In this document: positions 1-10,500 of the stretch, in pieces
How positions within the stretch are numbered: the first letter of the stretch is position 1
How the letters are laid out: each line of letters begins with the position of its first letter
Origin: Aeribacillus composti
GTDB taxonomy: Bacteria; Bacillota; Bacilli; Bacillales; Aeribacillaceae
Direction: 5' to 3'
DNA length: 64,000 nt
Assembly: GCF_007827555.1 (NCBI RefSeq)
Contig: NZ_VISS01000016.1
Coordinates: forward strand, 1-64,000
Notes under the pieces: model-generated
The model's input: only the letters and a program-made list of their open reading frames with translations
Databases searched by the model: none
What the model was told of the DNA's origin: nothing
Translations under genes and position numbers: made by a program

Positions 1-330
1 ATCGGAGAGAATTCGCAAACATTTTGCGAGGTATTTCCGATTTTAGTCCAAAATAATTTGAAAAAAGTGGTTCTAAAATAGTGTGCTAATTTACAATACT
101 ACGGGCGTTTCATTTGGGTTTGTGATTTAGTGACATTGCCTGAAGAACGATCAAAAGGATACGGTGAAAAGCTTTTAACGTATGTTCATCAATATGCTGT
201 AGAAAATGGCTATAATATTGTTTCTTTATCTTCCGGCTTGCAGCGCGTTGACGCACACCGCTTCTATGAAGAAAAAATGCGATACAATAAAGTAAGCTAT
301 GTTTTCTTAAAAAAGCTGCCGTCACACTAG
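1..330 (+). pseudogene. Decayed GNAT-family acetyltransferase
   Basis: Frame 1 stays recognisable from the window edge to the stop at 328-330. It shows an N-terminal part with the segment EVFPILVQ, then a TAG stop at 79-81, then the C-terminal half of a GNAT fold: a beta strand ending WVCDLVTLPEERSKGYGEKLL (positions 115-177), whose R-S-K-G-Y-G is the acetyl-CoA pyrophosphate loop, and a tail with HRFYEEKM. In complete homologues I know, some 50-60 residues lie between these two parts, so an internal deletion plus the stop has inactivated the gene. A GTG at 130 opens a 66-codon frame but has no ribosome binding site and lacks the first half of the fold. The beginning may lie outside the window. 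Confidence 0.65.
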
Positions 331-342
331 CCAGTAAAAGAT

Positions 343-368
343 AAAAAGGACCACGTGCGGTCCTTTTT
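343..368. terminator. Bidirectional terminator between the GNAT remnant and the PBP gene
   Basis: A perfect 10-bp stem (343-352 pairing with 359-368) with a 6-base loop. It is A-rich on the left and T-rich on the right, so it can end transcription from both converging sides. Confidence 0.8.
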
Positions 369-459
369 AAAATATTTATTGGGTGAAAGCATGTTTTGCT
401 GGGCTGTTTTTTCTGTTTCGTCTACTTTATTGATCGTTTAATGCATCTTTTCCATTCGC

Positions 460-3249
460 CTATTGTCTTGCATTTGCCGTCTGCTTCGGTTTTTGCTGCG
501 GCTCTGTTTTTCCAGATTGCGCCGTTTTTACAATGGCTGAAGGAGGAGACGCTTTTCCTGCCACATCAACTGCAACGACGTAATAGGAGGCAGGAGATTT
601 TCCGACTGAGATGCTTAAGTTATTTTTTGCAGGTATGCTGGCAATTTTTTTGAAACTATTTGAATTAGATGGAGCTGCATAAACTCTGTACCCGATAACA
701 TCATATTCACCGCTTTTGCTCCAGGATAATGTTGTTCCGCTAAGCTTTACAGCAGGCACTTTAGAAGGAGCTTTGCCATTATCCTGAAGAACCCTATTGC
801 CGGTCAACGTCAAAGCCTCTAAATTAACTCCGCTAGGAAGAAGTTTAGTCAATTGGGACACGTCTGAAATCCCAAGATTATTCAATACTTCTTTTTTCAG
901 CAGAGGCCCTTCCTGGACGAATTCAGCCGGTGCATTTGCCGGCACTTGATAGGCTACGTTGTCTACTAAAACAAATTTGCCGTACGCCAAGCTTTTATCC
1001 ACTTTATTCGGGAGAAATTTAGCGTTATACAAGTCAGTTTGAACGAGTCCAGCTTTCTTACATAATTCAGAAGGCAGATCCCCAGAGAGGGCGCAATACG
1101 ATCTTGAAACAATTCCTTTAGGCATTTTAAAGGAAGTGTTAGGATCTATTAAGTCAGGTTTGACGCTGTATGCGGCGTTCATTAATTTTGCCCAAAGCAA
1201 TATATTTCTATTGCTGTAGGTCAAACCTTTGTAGGTCGTTTCCAGCCTTTTCGGCGTGTCATAACCGATCCATGTGCCGAAGGATACATTAGGATTTACA
1301 GCAACAAACCATGCATCCCGATAATCTTGCCCAGTTCCTGTTTTTCCAGCCCAATCAGATTGAAATGATAGATACCTTTTTAAAGAGGAAGCCGTTCCGC
1401 TTTGAATGACATCCCGCATCATATCAATCATTAAATAGGCTGTTTGAGGGGAAAAGACCTTCTCTTTCTTGCTGTTATGTTGATATATAACTTTTCCGTC
1501 TTGTGTTTCAATTTTTTCAATCATGTAGGCGTCGACAAATTCACCGTTATTGGCAAATGTTGCGAAGGCGTTTACGTTTTCCTCCACGGTTACTCCGTAA
1601 GTCATTGCCCCAAGAGCGAGGGAGAATGAACTGTAATCTTCTTGAGCAAGTGAACTAAATCCCATTTTTTCTAAATAGGATACCGGATTTTGCGAAATAA
1701 TTTTTGCATAGGTTTTTACCGCCGGAATGTTATATGAATGTTTCAATGCTGTTCGAATACTTGTTAATCCGTGATAGCCGCCTCCGTAGTTTTTCGGCTG
1801 ATATTTCCCGATTGAAAATGGAAGATCTGCCACAACAGTTCCCGGCTGGACGATGCCCATTTCCATCGCGGGTGCATAGACAGCGAGCGGTTTCATTGTT
1901 GAACCGTTTGGTCTTAATGCTCTTGTAGCATGGTTTGTCTGCTCCCTGTTATGATCACGGCCGCCAACAAAGGAGATAATTTTTCCAGTTTTGTTTTCGA
2001 TTAAAACAGCGCCGACTTCAACTGGTTCCTCGATGGTTACGGTCTTGCCTGTTTCAGGATCTTTTTTCTTTTCAAGCTTTGGACTTCCGTAATACTCGTA
2101 GTTTTTGACAACCTCTTGCATTTTGTCATAAATTTTCTTGTTAATGGTCGTATGAATGTTGTAGCCGTTTTGTCTCATGTCTTGATCGGCCAGCGCCATG
2201 TATCGATTAAACAGCTCTTTATTATTTTTTCGGAGATCCTCCAGCTTGTGACCGTCTTTTTTCGCTAGCTGCTCAGCCAGTATATCCTTCACTCTTTTTT
2301 CAACTTCGTATATAATCCAAGGATATTGCTCAATATCAGGTTTTTTCTTTTTGGCTAAATGAGCCTTTAAATCAAACTTAAGTGCTTCTTCATATTCTTT
2401 TTTTGTAATATATCCTTCTGCAAACATTTTTCTTAGGACGGTTTTCATTCGGTTTATACCAGGCTGTAAATCTTCTTTTACTTCTCCGTCCTTTGTGAAC
2501 GGTGTATAAGCAAAAGGATTTTGAGGGAGACCAGCGATAAAAGCTGCCTGCGGTATCGATAAGTCTTTCGCATCTATGCCAAAAATCCCCTGCGCTGCAG
2601 CCTGCACGCCTGCAATGTTTCTTCCGGAGCTGTTTCGTCCAAATGATGATACATTTAAATAGGCTTCTAATATTTGATCTTTCGTAAAATATTTTTCTAA
2701 TCTCAATGCTAGCAGGATTTCTTTTGCTTTTCTTTCAAATGACACTTCGTTGGTCAATATTTGGTTTTTAATTAATTGCTGTGTGAGGGTGCTTCCGCCG
2801 GTTCTGACAGGAGAGTTTGAGAACTCCTGGAAAATCGCCCGCATGATCGCCTTTGGGACAATCCCTTTATGCTCGTAAAAATATTCGTCCTCCACTGCAA
2901 CAATTGCATGTTTTAAATGCTCGGAAATTTGATCAATTTTGATTTTTTCACGTTCAAGATCTGTGCGAATTTTCCCTAAATAGACATTGTCTGCAAAGTA
3001 CACTTTCGTTGTTTCAGAATAATCGTAAATGTCTTTTTCCAATTCTTTTTCGGAACGGATCGGCTCATCTTTTACAAGCGATGCAAAATAACCAGCTCCT
3101 AATCCTCCGATAAAGGAGAAGCCTATTAAACCGATAACCAATAGTAAAAGAAATAAGTTCCATGTTACGTTATAGGCAATGACCATTTTTTGCTGGTGCT
3201 TATGATAAAAGGAGCTTACCTTCCTAAAAAATTCGTACCATTTCTCCAT
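460..3249 (-). CDS. Class A penicillin-binding protein (PBP1A family)
   Basis: A 929-residue bifunctional peptidoglycan synthase anchored in the membrane with its enzymatic domains outside. A cytoplasmic N-terminus is followed by one membrane segment (about residues 31-54). The glycosyltransferase-51 domain (about 85-265) has the catalytic EDEYFYEHKG motif at 120-129 and TGGSTLTQQ at 150-158. The transpeptidase domain (about 400-700) has the nucleophile motif S450-T-M-K453, S505-Y-N507 and K636-T-G638. The C-terminus carries a fibronectin-III-like module (about 835-905) and a Gln/Lys-rich tail. The ATG at 3249 has GAGGG about 11 bases upstream, and an in-frame stop just before it excludes an earlier start. 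It is transcribed towards the terminator at 343-368 and divergently from tyrS. It matches the PBP1A/PbpF/PbpG group; I cannot assign a specific paralogue name. Confidence 0.93.
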   Translation of the reverse strand: MEKWYEFFRKVSSFYHKHQQKMVIAYNVTWNLFLLLLVIGLIGFSFIGGLGAGYFASLVKDEPIRSEKELEKDIYDYSETTKVYFADNVYLGKIRTDLEREKIKIDQISEHLKHAIVAVEDEYFYEHKGIVPKAIMRAIFQEFSNSPVRTGGSTLTQQLIKNQILTNEVSFERKAKEILLALRLEKYFTKDQILEAYLNVSSFGRNSSGRNIAGVQAAAQGIFGIDAKDLSIPQAAFIAGLPQNPFAYTPFTKDGEVKEDLQPGINRMKTVLRKMFAEGYITKKEYEEALKFDLKAHLAKKKKPDIEQYPWIIYEVEKRVKDILAEQLAKKDGHKLEDLRKNNKELFNRYMALADQDMRQNGYNIHTTINKKIYDKMQEVVKNYEYYGSPKLEKKKDPETGKTVTIEEPVEVGAVLIENKTGKIISFVGGRDHNREQTNHATRALRPNGSTMKPLAVYAPAMEMGIVQPGTVVADLPFSIGKYQPKNYGGGYHGLTSIRTALKHSYNIPAVKTYAKIISQNPVSYLEKMGFSSLAQEDYSSFSLALGAMTYGVTVEENVNAFATFANNGEFVDAYMIEKIETQDGKVIYQHNSKKEKVFSPQTAYLMIDMMRDVIQSGTASSLKRYLSFQSDWAGKTGTGQDYRDAWFVAVNPNVSFGTWIGYDTPKRLETTYKGLTYSNRNILLWAKLMNAAYSVKPDLIDPNTSFKMPKGIVSRSYCALSGDLPSELCKKAGLVQTDLYNAKFLPNKVDKSLAYGKFVLVDNVAYQVPANAPAEFVQEGPLLKKEVLNNLGISDVSQLTKLLPSGVNLEALTLTGNRVLQDNGKAPSKVPAVKLSGTTLSWSKSGEYDVIGYRVYAAPSNSNSFKKIASIPAKNNLSISVGKSPASYYVVAVDVAGKASPPSAIVKTAQSGKTEPQQKPKQTANARQ

Positions 3250-3328
3250 TTTTCATCATCCCTCTACAAAATCTAGTTTATTATAGCATATTTTTTTCTC
3301 CGGTTGACGCCCTCTGTTCTAATCTTAG

Positions 3329-3357
3329 TTGACAAAGGATGTCAATTATGCTAAAAA
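3329..3357 (+). promoter_or_regulatory. Probable sigma-A promoter of tyrS
   Basis: TTGACA at 3329-3334, a 17-base spacer, and TAAAAA at 3352-3357 preceded by TGC (extended -10). It lies just upstream of the T-box leader. Confidence 0.55.
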
Positions 3358-3374
3358 TGTTTATTAATGAAAAA

Positions 3375-3611
3375 AATACTTGAGCGTTGATTGGAGAAAG
3401 TAGCAGGCATTTCCCTGTTTCAGAGAGCTGATGGCCGGTGCGAATCAGCACATAAATGCTTTGTGAATTACCTCCATGAGCATTCTTTGTGAAAGTGAAG
3501 TAGCAAAGGACGGTTTTAGCCGTTATCAGAATGAGTGAAGAACATGCAAATGTTCTTAAGCAGGGTGGTACCGCGTAATTATACGTCCCTTCATGAAGGG
3601 GCGTTTTTTAT
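3375..3611 (+). promoter_or_regulatory. Tyrosine T-box riboswitch leader
   Basis: The leader contains the T-box core AGGGTGGTACCGCG at 3562-3575, which forms the antiterminator with the uncharged tRNA acceptor end. A terminator follows: a 9-bp stem 3583-3591/3596-3604 with a T run. A UAC (Tyr) triplet at 3469-3471 sits in the GAATTACC context expected of the specifier loop and agrees with the downstream gene. Low charged tRNA-Tyr is expected to stabilise the antiterminator and raise tyrS expression. The 5' boundary is approximate. Confidence 0.93.
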
Positions 3612-3641
3612 TTGGATAAAATTTGAAAAGGAGTGGGTTTG

Positions 3642-4904
3642 ATGAATGCTTTGCTAGAAGATTTAAAATATCGCGGACTCATTAATCAAGTAACGGATGA
3701 AGAAGGATTAGATAAATTGTTGTCAGAGGAACAGGTGAAGCTGTACTGCGGTTTTGACCCGACGGCAGACAGCCTTCATATCGGGCATTTGCTGCCGATT
3801 TTAACGTTAAAAAGATTTCAAGAGGCTGGTCATCAACCGATTGCTCTTGTTGGCGGCGCAACAGGCTTGATCGGCGATCCAAGCGGAAAAAAACAGGAAA
3901 GAACATTAAATGAAAAAGAAACGGTGAAGCAGTGGTCAGAACGCATTAAGGAACAGCTTTCCCGCTTTTTGGATTTTGAAAAAGAAGGGAATCCGGCCAT
4001 TTTGGCCAACAACTACGATTGGATCGGGCCATTGGATGTCATCACATTTTTGCGAGATATCGGCAAAAGCTTTGGCATAAACTACATGCTGGCGAAAGAA
4101 ACCGTGCAGTCAAGAATTGAAACGGGCATTTCCTTTACAGAATTCAGCTACATGATTTTGCAATCGTACGATTTTTTAAAGCTGTACCAAACCTATGATT
4201 GCCGCTTGCAAATCGGCGGAAGCGACCAATGGGGAAATATTACGTCAGGACTTGAACTAATTCGAAAAACGGAAGAAAATGCGAAAGCATACGGTCTTAC
4301 ACTCCAGCTCGTCACGAAAGCCGACGGCACAAAATTCGGCAAAACGGAAGGAGGAGCCATCTGGCTCGATAAAGAAAAAACATCGCCTTACGAATTTTAT
4401 CAATTTTGGATCAATACCGATGACCGGGATGTCATCAAATATTTAAAATATTTTACTTTCTTATCAAAAGAAGAAATTGAACAATTGGCAGAAGAAGTGA
4501 AAAATGCTCCTGAAAAACGGTCTGCGCAAAAAGCGTTAGCGGAAGAAGTGACAAAACTTGTCCATGGCGAAGAAGCACTCAAACAGGCTGTCAAAATTTC
4601 CGAAGCGCTGTTCAGCGGCAATATAAAAGCTTTAACAGCAGAAGAAATAAAACAAGGCTTTAAAGATGTGCCTTCGTATGAAACGACCGAAAATGAAATC
4701 GGATTAGTCGATTTATTGGTTCAGGCGAAAATTTCTCCATCGAAACGGCAGGCAAGAGAAGACATCGGAAACGGTGCGATTTACATTAACGGCGAACGGG
4801 TGCAGGAGCTTGATTATATTGTGTCTGAAAAAGACACCATCGAAGGTCAATTTGCTGTGATCCGCCGGGGCAAAAAGAAATATTTCTTAATTCATTTCAA
4901 ATAA
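3642..4904 (+). CDS. tyrS: Tyrosyl-tRNA synthetase
   Basis: Charges tRNA-Tyr with tyrosine in the cytoplasm. A class I synthetase of 420 residues: HIGH at 46-49, a KMSKS-type loop read here as KFGKT (about 231-235), and a C-terminal S4 RNA-binding domain (about 350-415) that grips the tRNA long arm. I chose the ATG at 3642 because AAGGAG ends eight bases before it; the GTG at 3633 falls inside that ribosome binding site. The gene is single and controlled by the T-box immediately upstream. In B. subtilis tyrS lies close to rpsD; here about 16 kb of accessory DNA separates the two. Confidence 0.97.
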   Translation: MNALLEDLKYRGLINQVTDEEGLDKLLSEEQVKLYCGFDPTADSLHIGHLLPILTLKRFQEAGHQPIALVGGATGLIGDPSGKKQERTLNEKETVKQWSERIKEQLSRFLDFEKEGNPAILANNYDWIGPLDVITFLRDIGKSFGINYMLAKETVQSRIETGISFTEFSYMILQSYDFLKLYQTYDCRLQIGGSDQWGNITSGLELIRKTEENAKAYGLTLQLVTKADGTKFGKTEGGAIWLDKEKTSPYEFYQFWINTDDRDVIKYLKYFTFLSKEEIEQLAEEVKNAPEKRSAQKALAEEVTKLVHGEEALKQAVKISEALFSGNIKALTAEEIKQGFKDVPSYETTENEIGLVDLLVQAKISPSKRQAREDIGNGAIYINGERVQELDYIVSEKDTIEGQFAVIRRGKKKYFLIHFK

Positions 4905-4930
4905 TCATATGCCTCTGCTCACACTTTAGG

Positions 4931-5013
4931 GGCCTATTAAAATCAATTGGAAAATATACGGGCGAGTGATTCTAAACGACCACCGCTCATACCCGTATTC
5001 TATTAAATAGGTC
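4931..5013. other. Nested inverted repeats after tyrS
   Basis: Two nested arms: 4931-4938 pairs with 5006-5013 (one G-T pair), and 4956-4962 pairs perfectly with 4992-4998. Between them lie partly complementary GAGTG and CGCTC bases. Together they could fold an 83-base RNA hairpin just before the terminator. No coding sequence is visible here. Confidence 0.4.
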
Positions 5014-5021
5014 AAAAGCAT

Positions 5022-5070
5022 CCCCCCTTCAATTGAATGGATTAATTTATTCATTGAAGGGGGGTTTTTT
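5022..5070 (+). terminator. Terminator upstream of the toxin gene
   Basis: A long stem, 5022-5038 against 5049-5064, with six C-G pairs at its base and one bulged T, followed by six T. It ends tyrS transcription and insulates the toxin gene. Confidence 0.85.
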
Positions 5071-5189
5071 CGTACAAAAGAAGCGAAAATTGTCGAAAAA
5101 TACAGAATTTTGTATGTCAAAAAATGTACCTAAATCTAGTTTTTATAAAGTATAATCAATTTAACAAATTATTGAAAAGGAGGAATTAT

Positions 5190-7553
5190 ATGAAAATTAG
5201 TCGTTTAAAAAAATGGTTGATATGGGCAATTGTAAATCTGTTATTTTTCTCATCCGTTCCTTTAGACGTTTTCGCAGAAACCATTCATTCTAAAGACAAC
5301 AACTCTACTGAAAGTCATTTACCGTCAAAAGTCCCGACCCCTAAAATTAACCTTAAACGAGGGGAAATCATTGAGGAACGGACAGAGAATACAAAAGTTT
5401 TTTACAATGGTGATGGCACATTTACCAAAAAGATTTATTTTGAGCCGATCCATATAAGGAAAAAGAAGGGGAAGCCATTTGAGGAAATTTCTCCTAATCT
5501 AACAGAAAGCACCGATCAGTCGAATTCTGTCAAAACAGAGAATACTATTATCGAGACAAACTTTCATAAAAAAATGGTCAAAGGAGAATATGCCACTTTC
5601 CATTATAATGGACATTCAATTTCCTTTTCCATTTTAGAAGCAGCCGGCAATGGTGTACAGCCAATAAAGGCGAAGGATGTTTCTGCTATTTATAAGAAAA
5701 AAGATAATAAAATTTTTCACAAAAATATTTTTCCTTTTATAGATTTACAGAATATTACATTCAATCAAGCGACAAAAGAAGATTTAGTTCTTCACTCATT
5801 TACCGGTTATCATATATTTAAATTTTATTTGAAAACGGATTTAAAGGCTGAAGTCCAAAATGATGGTTCAATACTGTTTATGAATCAAGAAAAAGAAAAG
5901 GTTTTTGAACTGCCGAAGCCGTTTATGGTAGATTCCAATGTCGATGAATACTCTGGTGAAGTAGAGCGTTCAGAAGATGTAACATACGAATTGCAAAAAG
6001 AAGCGCAAGGATATGTTTTAACGATCAAAGCTGATCCTGAATGGTTGAAAGATCCTAAACGCGTATATCCAGTTTATATTGATCCAAGCACTTCAATAAA
6101 TGTGTCAACGGATACATTTGTGATGAGTGCATATCCAACGACTAATTACAGTTCTTCATCCAGTAAATGGGATTCAGTACAAGGACAGTATGTTTTAAAA
6201 GTTGGTTATTATGATAACACAACCGGCACTTGCTATGCTTTCTTAAATCACAATCTATCAAGTATACAGAATATGAATATTACGAATGCCACTTTTAATG
6301 TTTATGTAACCCATTCATACTCCTCTACCACCAAAACGGGGTTATGGTTAGATGCTGTGAATGGTTCATGGTCAGCTAGTGCATTGAATTGGAATAATAA
6401 GCCCTCTTCAACTAATATTGGGAAAGTTGATGTGGCCAGAGATCAATGGGCGGAATTTAATGTAACGAATACAGTTAAAGAATGGGCTTCTGGCAAGAAG
6501 CAACAGTATGGTTTCAAACTTCATACGAATGGAAATGGAAAAACCTATTGGAAAAAAGTCGTTTCTTCTACGAATAGTAATTATAAACCGTATTTGTCGG
6601 TGACGTATACGATCCCTGCTCCCCAAACTCCTAAAGGAACAGTTTTTAGCAATGGAGACGGCACAGGATATGTGAATGTATCATGGGATCCGGTTCCTGG
6701 GGCAAAGGGCTATAAAGTATGGATATATAACGGTAAATCATACGAAGCCTTTGAGGTAGGCAATGTTACCTCTTGGAGCACTAATGGAAAGAAAATTTGG
6801 CCGACTTCTTCTGAAATTAACGCCGGAAAATACGACCTGCACCAAGATCAGAAAGGAACGGAGCTGGCTGTCGATCCTTCCCCAGTCTATCGAAATTCAG
6901 GAGGAAGTTATCCGAATAACAAGAACTACTGGTTCCGAGTAAGCGCGATTTTTCCCCAAGGCGAAAGCGCCATGTCTGGAGCCTTTATGCCAACCATTCC
7001 TAATTTGAAGAAACCATCTGCACCAACGGGGGTTAGTTATACCAATGGCAACGGAACAGGATATATCGATTTCAAATGGAAACCGGTGAGCGGAGCGACG
7101 GGGTATAAAATTTGGCTTTTTAACGGTTCAAACTATGAATCGCTTGATGTCGGGAACGTCACTTCTTGGACAACGAAAAACAAAAAATATTGGCCAACTG
7201 CTGCAGAAATAAATACTGGCCGCTATAAACTCCATTTACATGATGGTCTTGGCGCAGAATTGGCCGTTGATCCTTCCCCAGTCTATGAAAATGCAGGAAC
7301 AAAATATGCAACGGCGACCAACTACTGGATTCGTGTCAGTGCCTATAACGCTCAAGGGGAAACCGTCTACTCGGATGCGTATAAGCCGAGCATTTCGGAT
7401 TTACCTGTGCCGTCAGCTCCTTCTGGATTTGCTTACGCCAACCAATTAGGAAGCAAATCCGGTTATGTTATGCTGGATTGGAAAAAATTCCCGGTGCAAC
7501 AGGTTACAAAGTGTGGATATTTAACGGCCAGTACTATGAAGCATTTGATGTAG
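5190..7553 (+). CDS. WapA/Rhs-type secreted toxin, N-terminal part (frame broken)
   Basis: The first 787 codons of a cell-wall-associated polymorphic toxin. The ATG at 5190 follows AAGGAGG by seven bases. Domains in order: a signal peptide with likely cleavage after VFA (residue 29); an N-terminal segment including KVFYNGDGTFTKKIY typical of WapA-like proteins; a DNRLRE-type beta-sandwich (about 303-472); and fibronectin-III-like modules of about 125 residues (480-607, 611-739 and a third from 740), each with a Y-K-(V/I)-W core and a conserved PSPVY segment. The reading frame is lost at residue 765: six A at 7482-7487 stand where seven are needed to continue as DWKKIPGATGYK. The remaining 22 residues are out-of-frame. 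With the frame restored, the product would have about 2,328 residues, close to B. subtilis WapA. This part exports and anchors the protein. Confidence 0.8.
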   Translation: MKISRLKKWLIWAIVNLLFFSSVPLDVFAETIHSKDNNSTESHLPSKVPTPKINLKRGEIIEERTENTKVFYNGDGTFTKKIYFEPIHIRKKKGKPFEEISPNLTESTDQSNSVKTENTIIETNFHKKMVKGEYATFHYNGHSISFSILEAAGNGVQPIKAKDVSAIYKKKDNKIFHKNIFPFIDLQNITFNQATKEDLVLHSFTGYHIFKFYLKTDLKAEVQNDGSILFMNQEKEKVFELPKPFMVDSNVDEYSGEVERSEDVTYELQKEAQGYVLTIKADPEWLKDPKRVYPVYIDPSTSINVSTDTFVMSAYPTTNYSSSSSKWDSVQGQYVLKVGYYDNTTGTCYAFLNHNLSSIQNMNITNATFNVYVTHSYSSTTKTGLWLDAVNGSWSASALNWNNKPSSTNIGKVDVARDQWAEFNVTNTVKEWASGKKQQYGFKLHTNGNGKTYWKKVVSSTNSNYKPYLSVTYTIPAPQTPKGTVFSNGDGTGYVNVSWDPVPGAKGYKVWIYNGKSYEAFEVGNVTSWSTNGKKIWPTSSEINAGKYDLHQDQKGTELAVDPSPVYRNSGGSYPNNKNYWFRVSAIFPQGESAMSGAFMPTIPNLKKPSAPTGVSYTNGNGTGYIDFKWKPVSGATGYKIWLFNGSNYESLDVGNVTSWTTKNKKYWPTAAEINTGRYKLHLHDGLGAELAVDPSPVYENAGTKYATATNYWIRVSAYNAQGETVYSDAYKPSISDLPVPSAPSGFAYANQLGSKSGYVMLDWKKFPVQQVTKCGYLTASTMKHLM

Positions 7554-10500
7554 GAGATGTGGACCATTGGACGACCCAAAATAAAGGAATCTGGCCTACT
7601 TCAGAGGAAATCCAAAAAGGGGCTTCCGGATCTTTAACGCTGCATCATGATGGAAAGGGATTGGAGCTTCCGAAGGATCCTTCCCCATTATATGCAAAAA
7701 TGGGGACAAATTACGCGACAAGCACCAATTACTGGTTTAGACTCAGTGCATACGATGCAGATGGGGAAACAATATATTCCAATCAGGCATTGACGGTAAA
7801 AATTCCGGAGGGGAATGAGTATTTAGGAAAGGAGGAATACTGGTCCATCATTGATGTTCCTTATGCAAGCGTGAATGCCGCTACCGGTAACCTCATCGTC
7901 GACGAAGATGATGTATCGATTTCTGGAAGAGGACCGGGGCTAGGAATGACAAGAACTTACAATAGTCTATCTACTTCGGATGGATTATTTGGAAAAGGAT
8001 GGCAGAGTGATGCGGAAATAAGCATCATTGCTCAGGGTAAAGAAGCGAGATTTACAGATGAAGATGGTACGCTCCATATATTCACGAAGCTATCCGATGG
8101 TACGTATAAAGCTCCGACAGGTGTTTATTTGGAATTAAGCGAAACAGCCGATGAATATATATTGACCGACAAAGATCAAACGAAAATTCACTTCCGAAAA
8201 AGCGACGGAAAGTTAACCAAAATGGTCAACGGTCATGGAAATACAACGACTTATAGTTATGCGAATGGAAAGCTTGTGTCCATTATTGATGCATCAGGAA
8301 GAAAACTGACTATGGAGTATAACGCAAGCGGCAAAATTCAAAAGATTACCGATCCACTAAACCGTTCGATCACGTTTGAGTATCAGAATGGTTTGTTAAC
8401 AAAAGTCACCAAGGCGGGCAAAGAAACCACGAGATACGAATATAATGAACATGGCCGTCTAGAGAAAGTATATGAACCGACGCATACAGAAGCTAAAGCT
8501 GTTGTCAATCAATTCATTTACAATGGAGACAGGATCAGTCAAGTAATAGATCCCGAGAACCGCATTTATAAGTTGAATTATGATCAAACGAAACGGCAGC
8601 TCGTCGTGATCCAGCCGAATGGCCGCAAAATTCAGTATACCTTTAATGAAGCAGCGAACCCCATTCAAATAATCGAAGATGCAGGCGGGTTAAACATTAC
8701 GACAAGCTACGTGTATGAGGGAAATAATCTAGTAGAATCACGGGATCCGAATGATCAAAATGCTGTGAAACCTACTGAAACATATACGTATGATGCAAAC
8801 GGGAATGTGTTAACGGTGAAAGATCAGTACGGTACAGAAACATACAAGTATAACAAAAATAATGATGTCATCTCCGAGACAGATACGGAAGGCGATACCA
8901 CTACGATTGCCTACGATGGCTTAAATCCTGTATCCGAAACTGATCAATCCGGAAAAACATCTTCTATAGCAAAATACGATACCTATGGGAATATTATTGA
9001 AGAAAGCAATACATTAGGCAGTGCAGCGAACTTACTCTCAAATAGCGGCTTCGAACAGGGAATCACAGCTTGGAATCTTCTTCGTTCTAACGATTCCGGA
9101 CAATTGTTTGAAGACACGAATCGTCATCATCGGTCGCTTGGAAGAAAAACTTTAAAAATCGTCACTGCCTCAAGTTCGCCTGGAACGGAACTTGGCTATG
9201 TGGCGGCTACCCAAGAAATTGCCGTGAAACCGAACACGACGTATACGTTAAGCGGGAAGATCAAAACGAATTTGACGAAGGCCAATGCGTTCTTTAATAT
9301 CGAATTTTTAGACAGTCAAAATCGCCGGATTTCTTGGGCTGACAATCGCTACAGCCAACTAACCGGTACGAGACCATGGACAGAACGGCAAGTGACGTTT
9401 ACTACTCCACCGAGTACCGTCAAAATTCGCGTGTATTTAGAGGTCGATCATAAGTCTCCAGATGCTTCCGGAGAAGCCTGGTTTGATAGCATCCAATTGG
9501 AAGAGGCACAGGTTTCTTCGAGTTATAACCCAGTTATCAATAGCAGTTTTGAAGGGACCATTGCGAATTGGAACGGAACAGGAGGAAGTGTGGATTCTAC
9601 GCAATCCTTTGACGGAGGATCCTCTTTAAAATTTTCAAGAACAAGCACTACGCAATCGGCCGGCGAATATAAACAGACGGTGATTGTTGGCCAAACATCA
9701 AATGATACACCGCTTCGTTTGACACTCACAGGTCTTTCGAAAGCGCAGGATGTCAAAGCAAACGGTACGGTGAGCCCGAGCGACTATTCCATAACGGCTA
9801 AAGCGTATTTTACAGACGGGGCAACTCAAACGTATACTGCAGACTTTCCGATCGGAACCCAAGAATGGAACCGTGCCGCCGTTTCCATCAATCCTTCGAA
9901 GCCCATCGATAAAATCGATGTATCCGTTGTGTTTCGAGGCAATTACACGGGAACAGTGTGGTTTGACGCGATCCGTTTGATGGAAGGAAACGTCGTGACG
10001 AAAAATAAGTATGATTCTAGCGGAAATTATGTTATTCAAGAAACTGATGAAGCCGGATATGTTACGAAAAAGAATTATGATGCCGTTGGTAATATATTGA
10101 GCGAGTTCGATGAGAAAGGAAACAAGAAAGAATACACGTATGATTTATCGAATCGCTTAAAACAGCTGCTGTTAGCGAACGGCACTTCCGTCAATTATGA
10201 TTATGACGCGAACGGAAATATGACATCAAAAGTCATTCGGACAAGCGGCGGCCGGTCGCAAACCTTTACCTACTCGTATGATGCAGCTGATAAACTCATT
10301 AAAACTGTTGGTCCGCTCAAAGATACGACGACGAATGAATATGATGCAAATGGAAATAAAACTAAAACAGTCCTTCCGAAGGGAAACACGATTCAATGGT
10401 CTTATGACGGAACGGAAAGAGTCAAAACAATTTCCTACAATAACGTCCCATATTACGAATTCAGCTACGATAAAAATGGAAACGAACTTTCCGTCCAATA

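Noticed and set aside
9523..10039. Minus-strand frames under the toxin gene
   Set aside because: Fully inside the YD-repeat and carbohydrate-binding coding region; composition is that of a reverse shadow.
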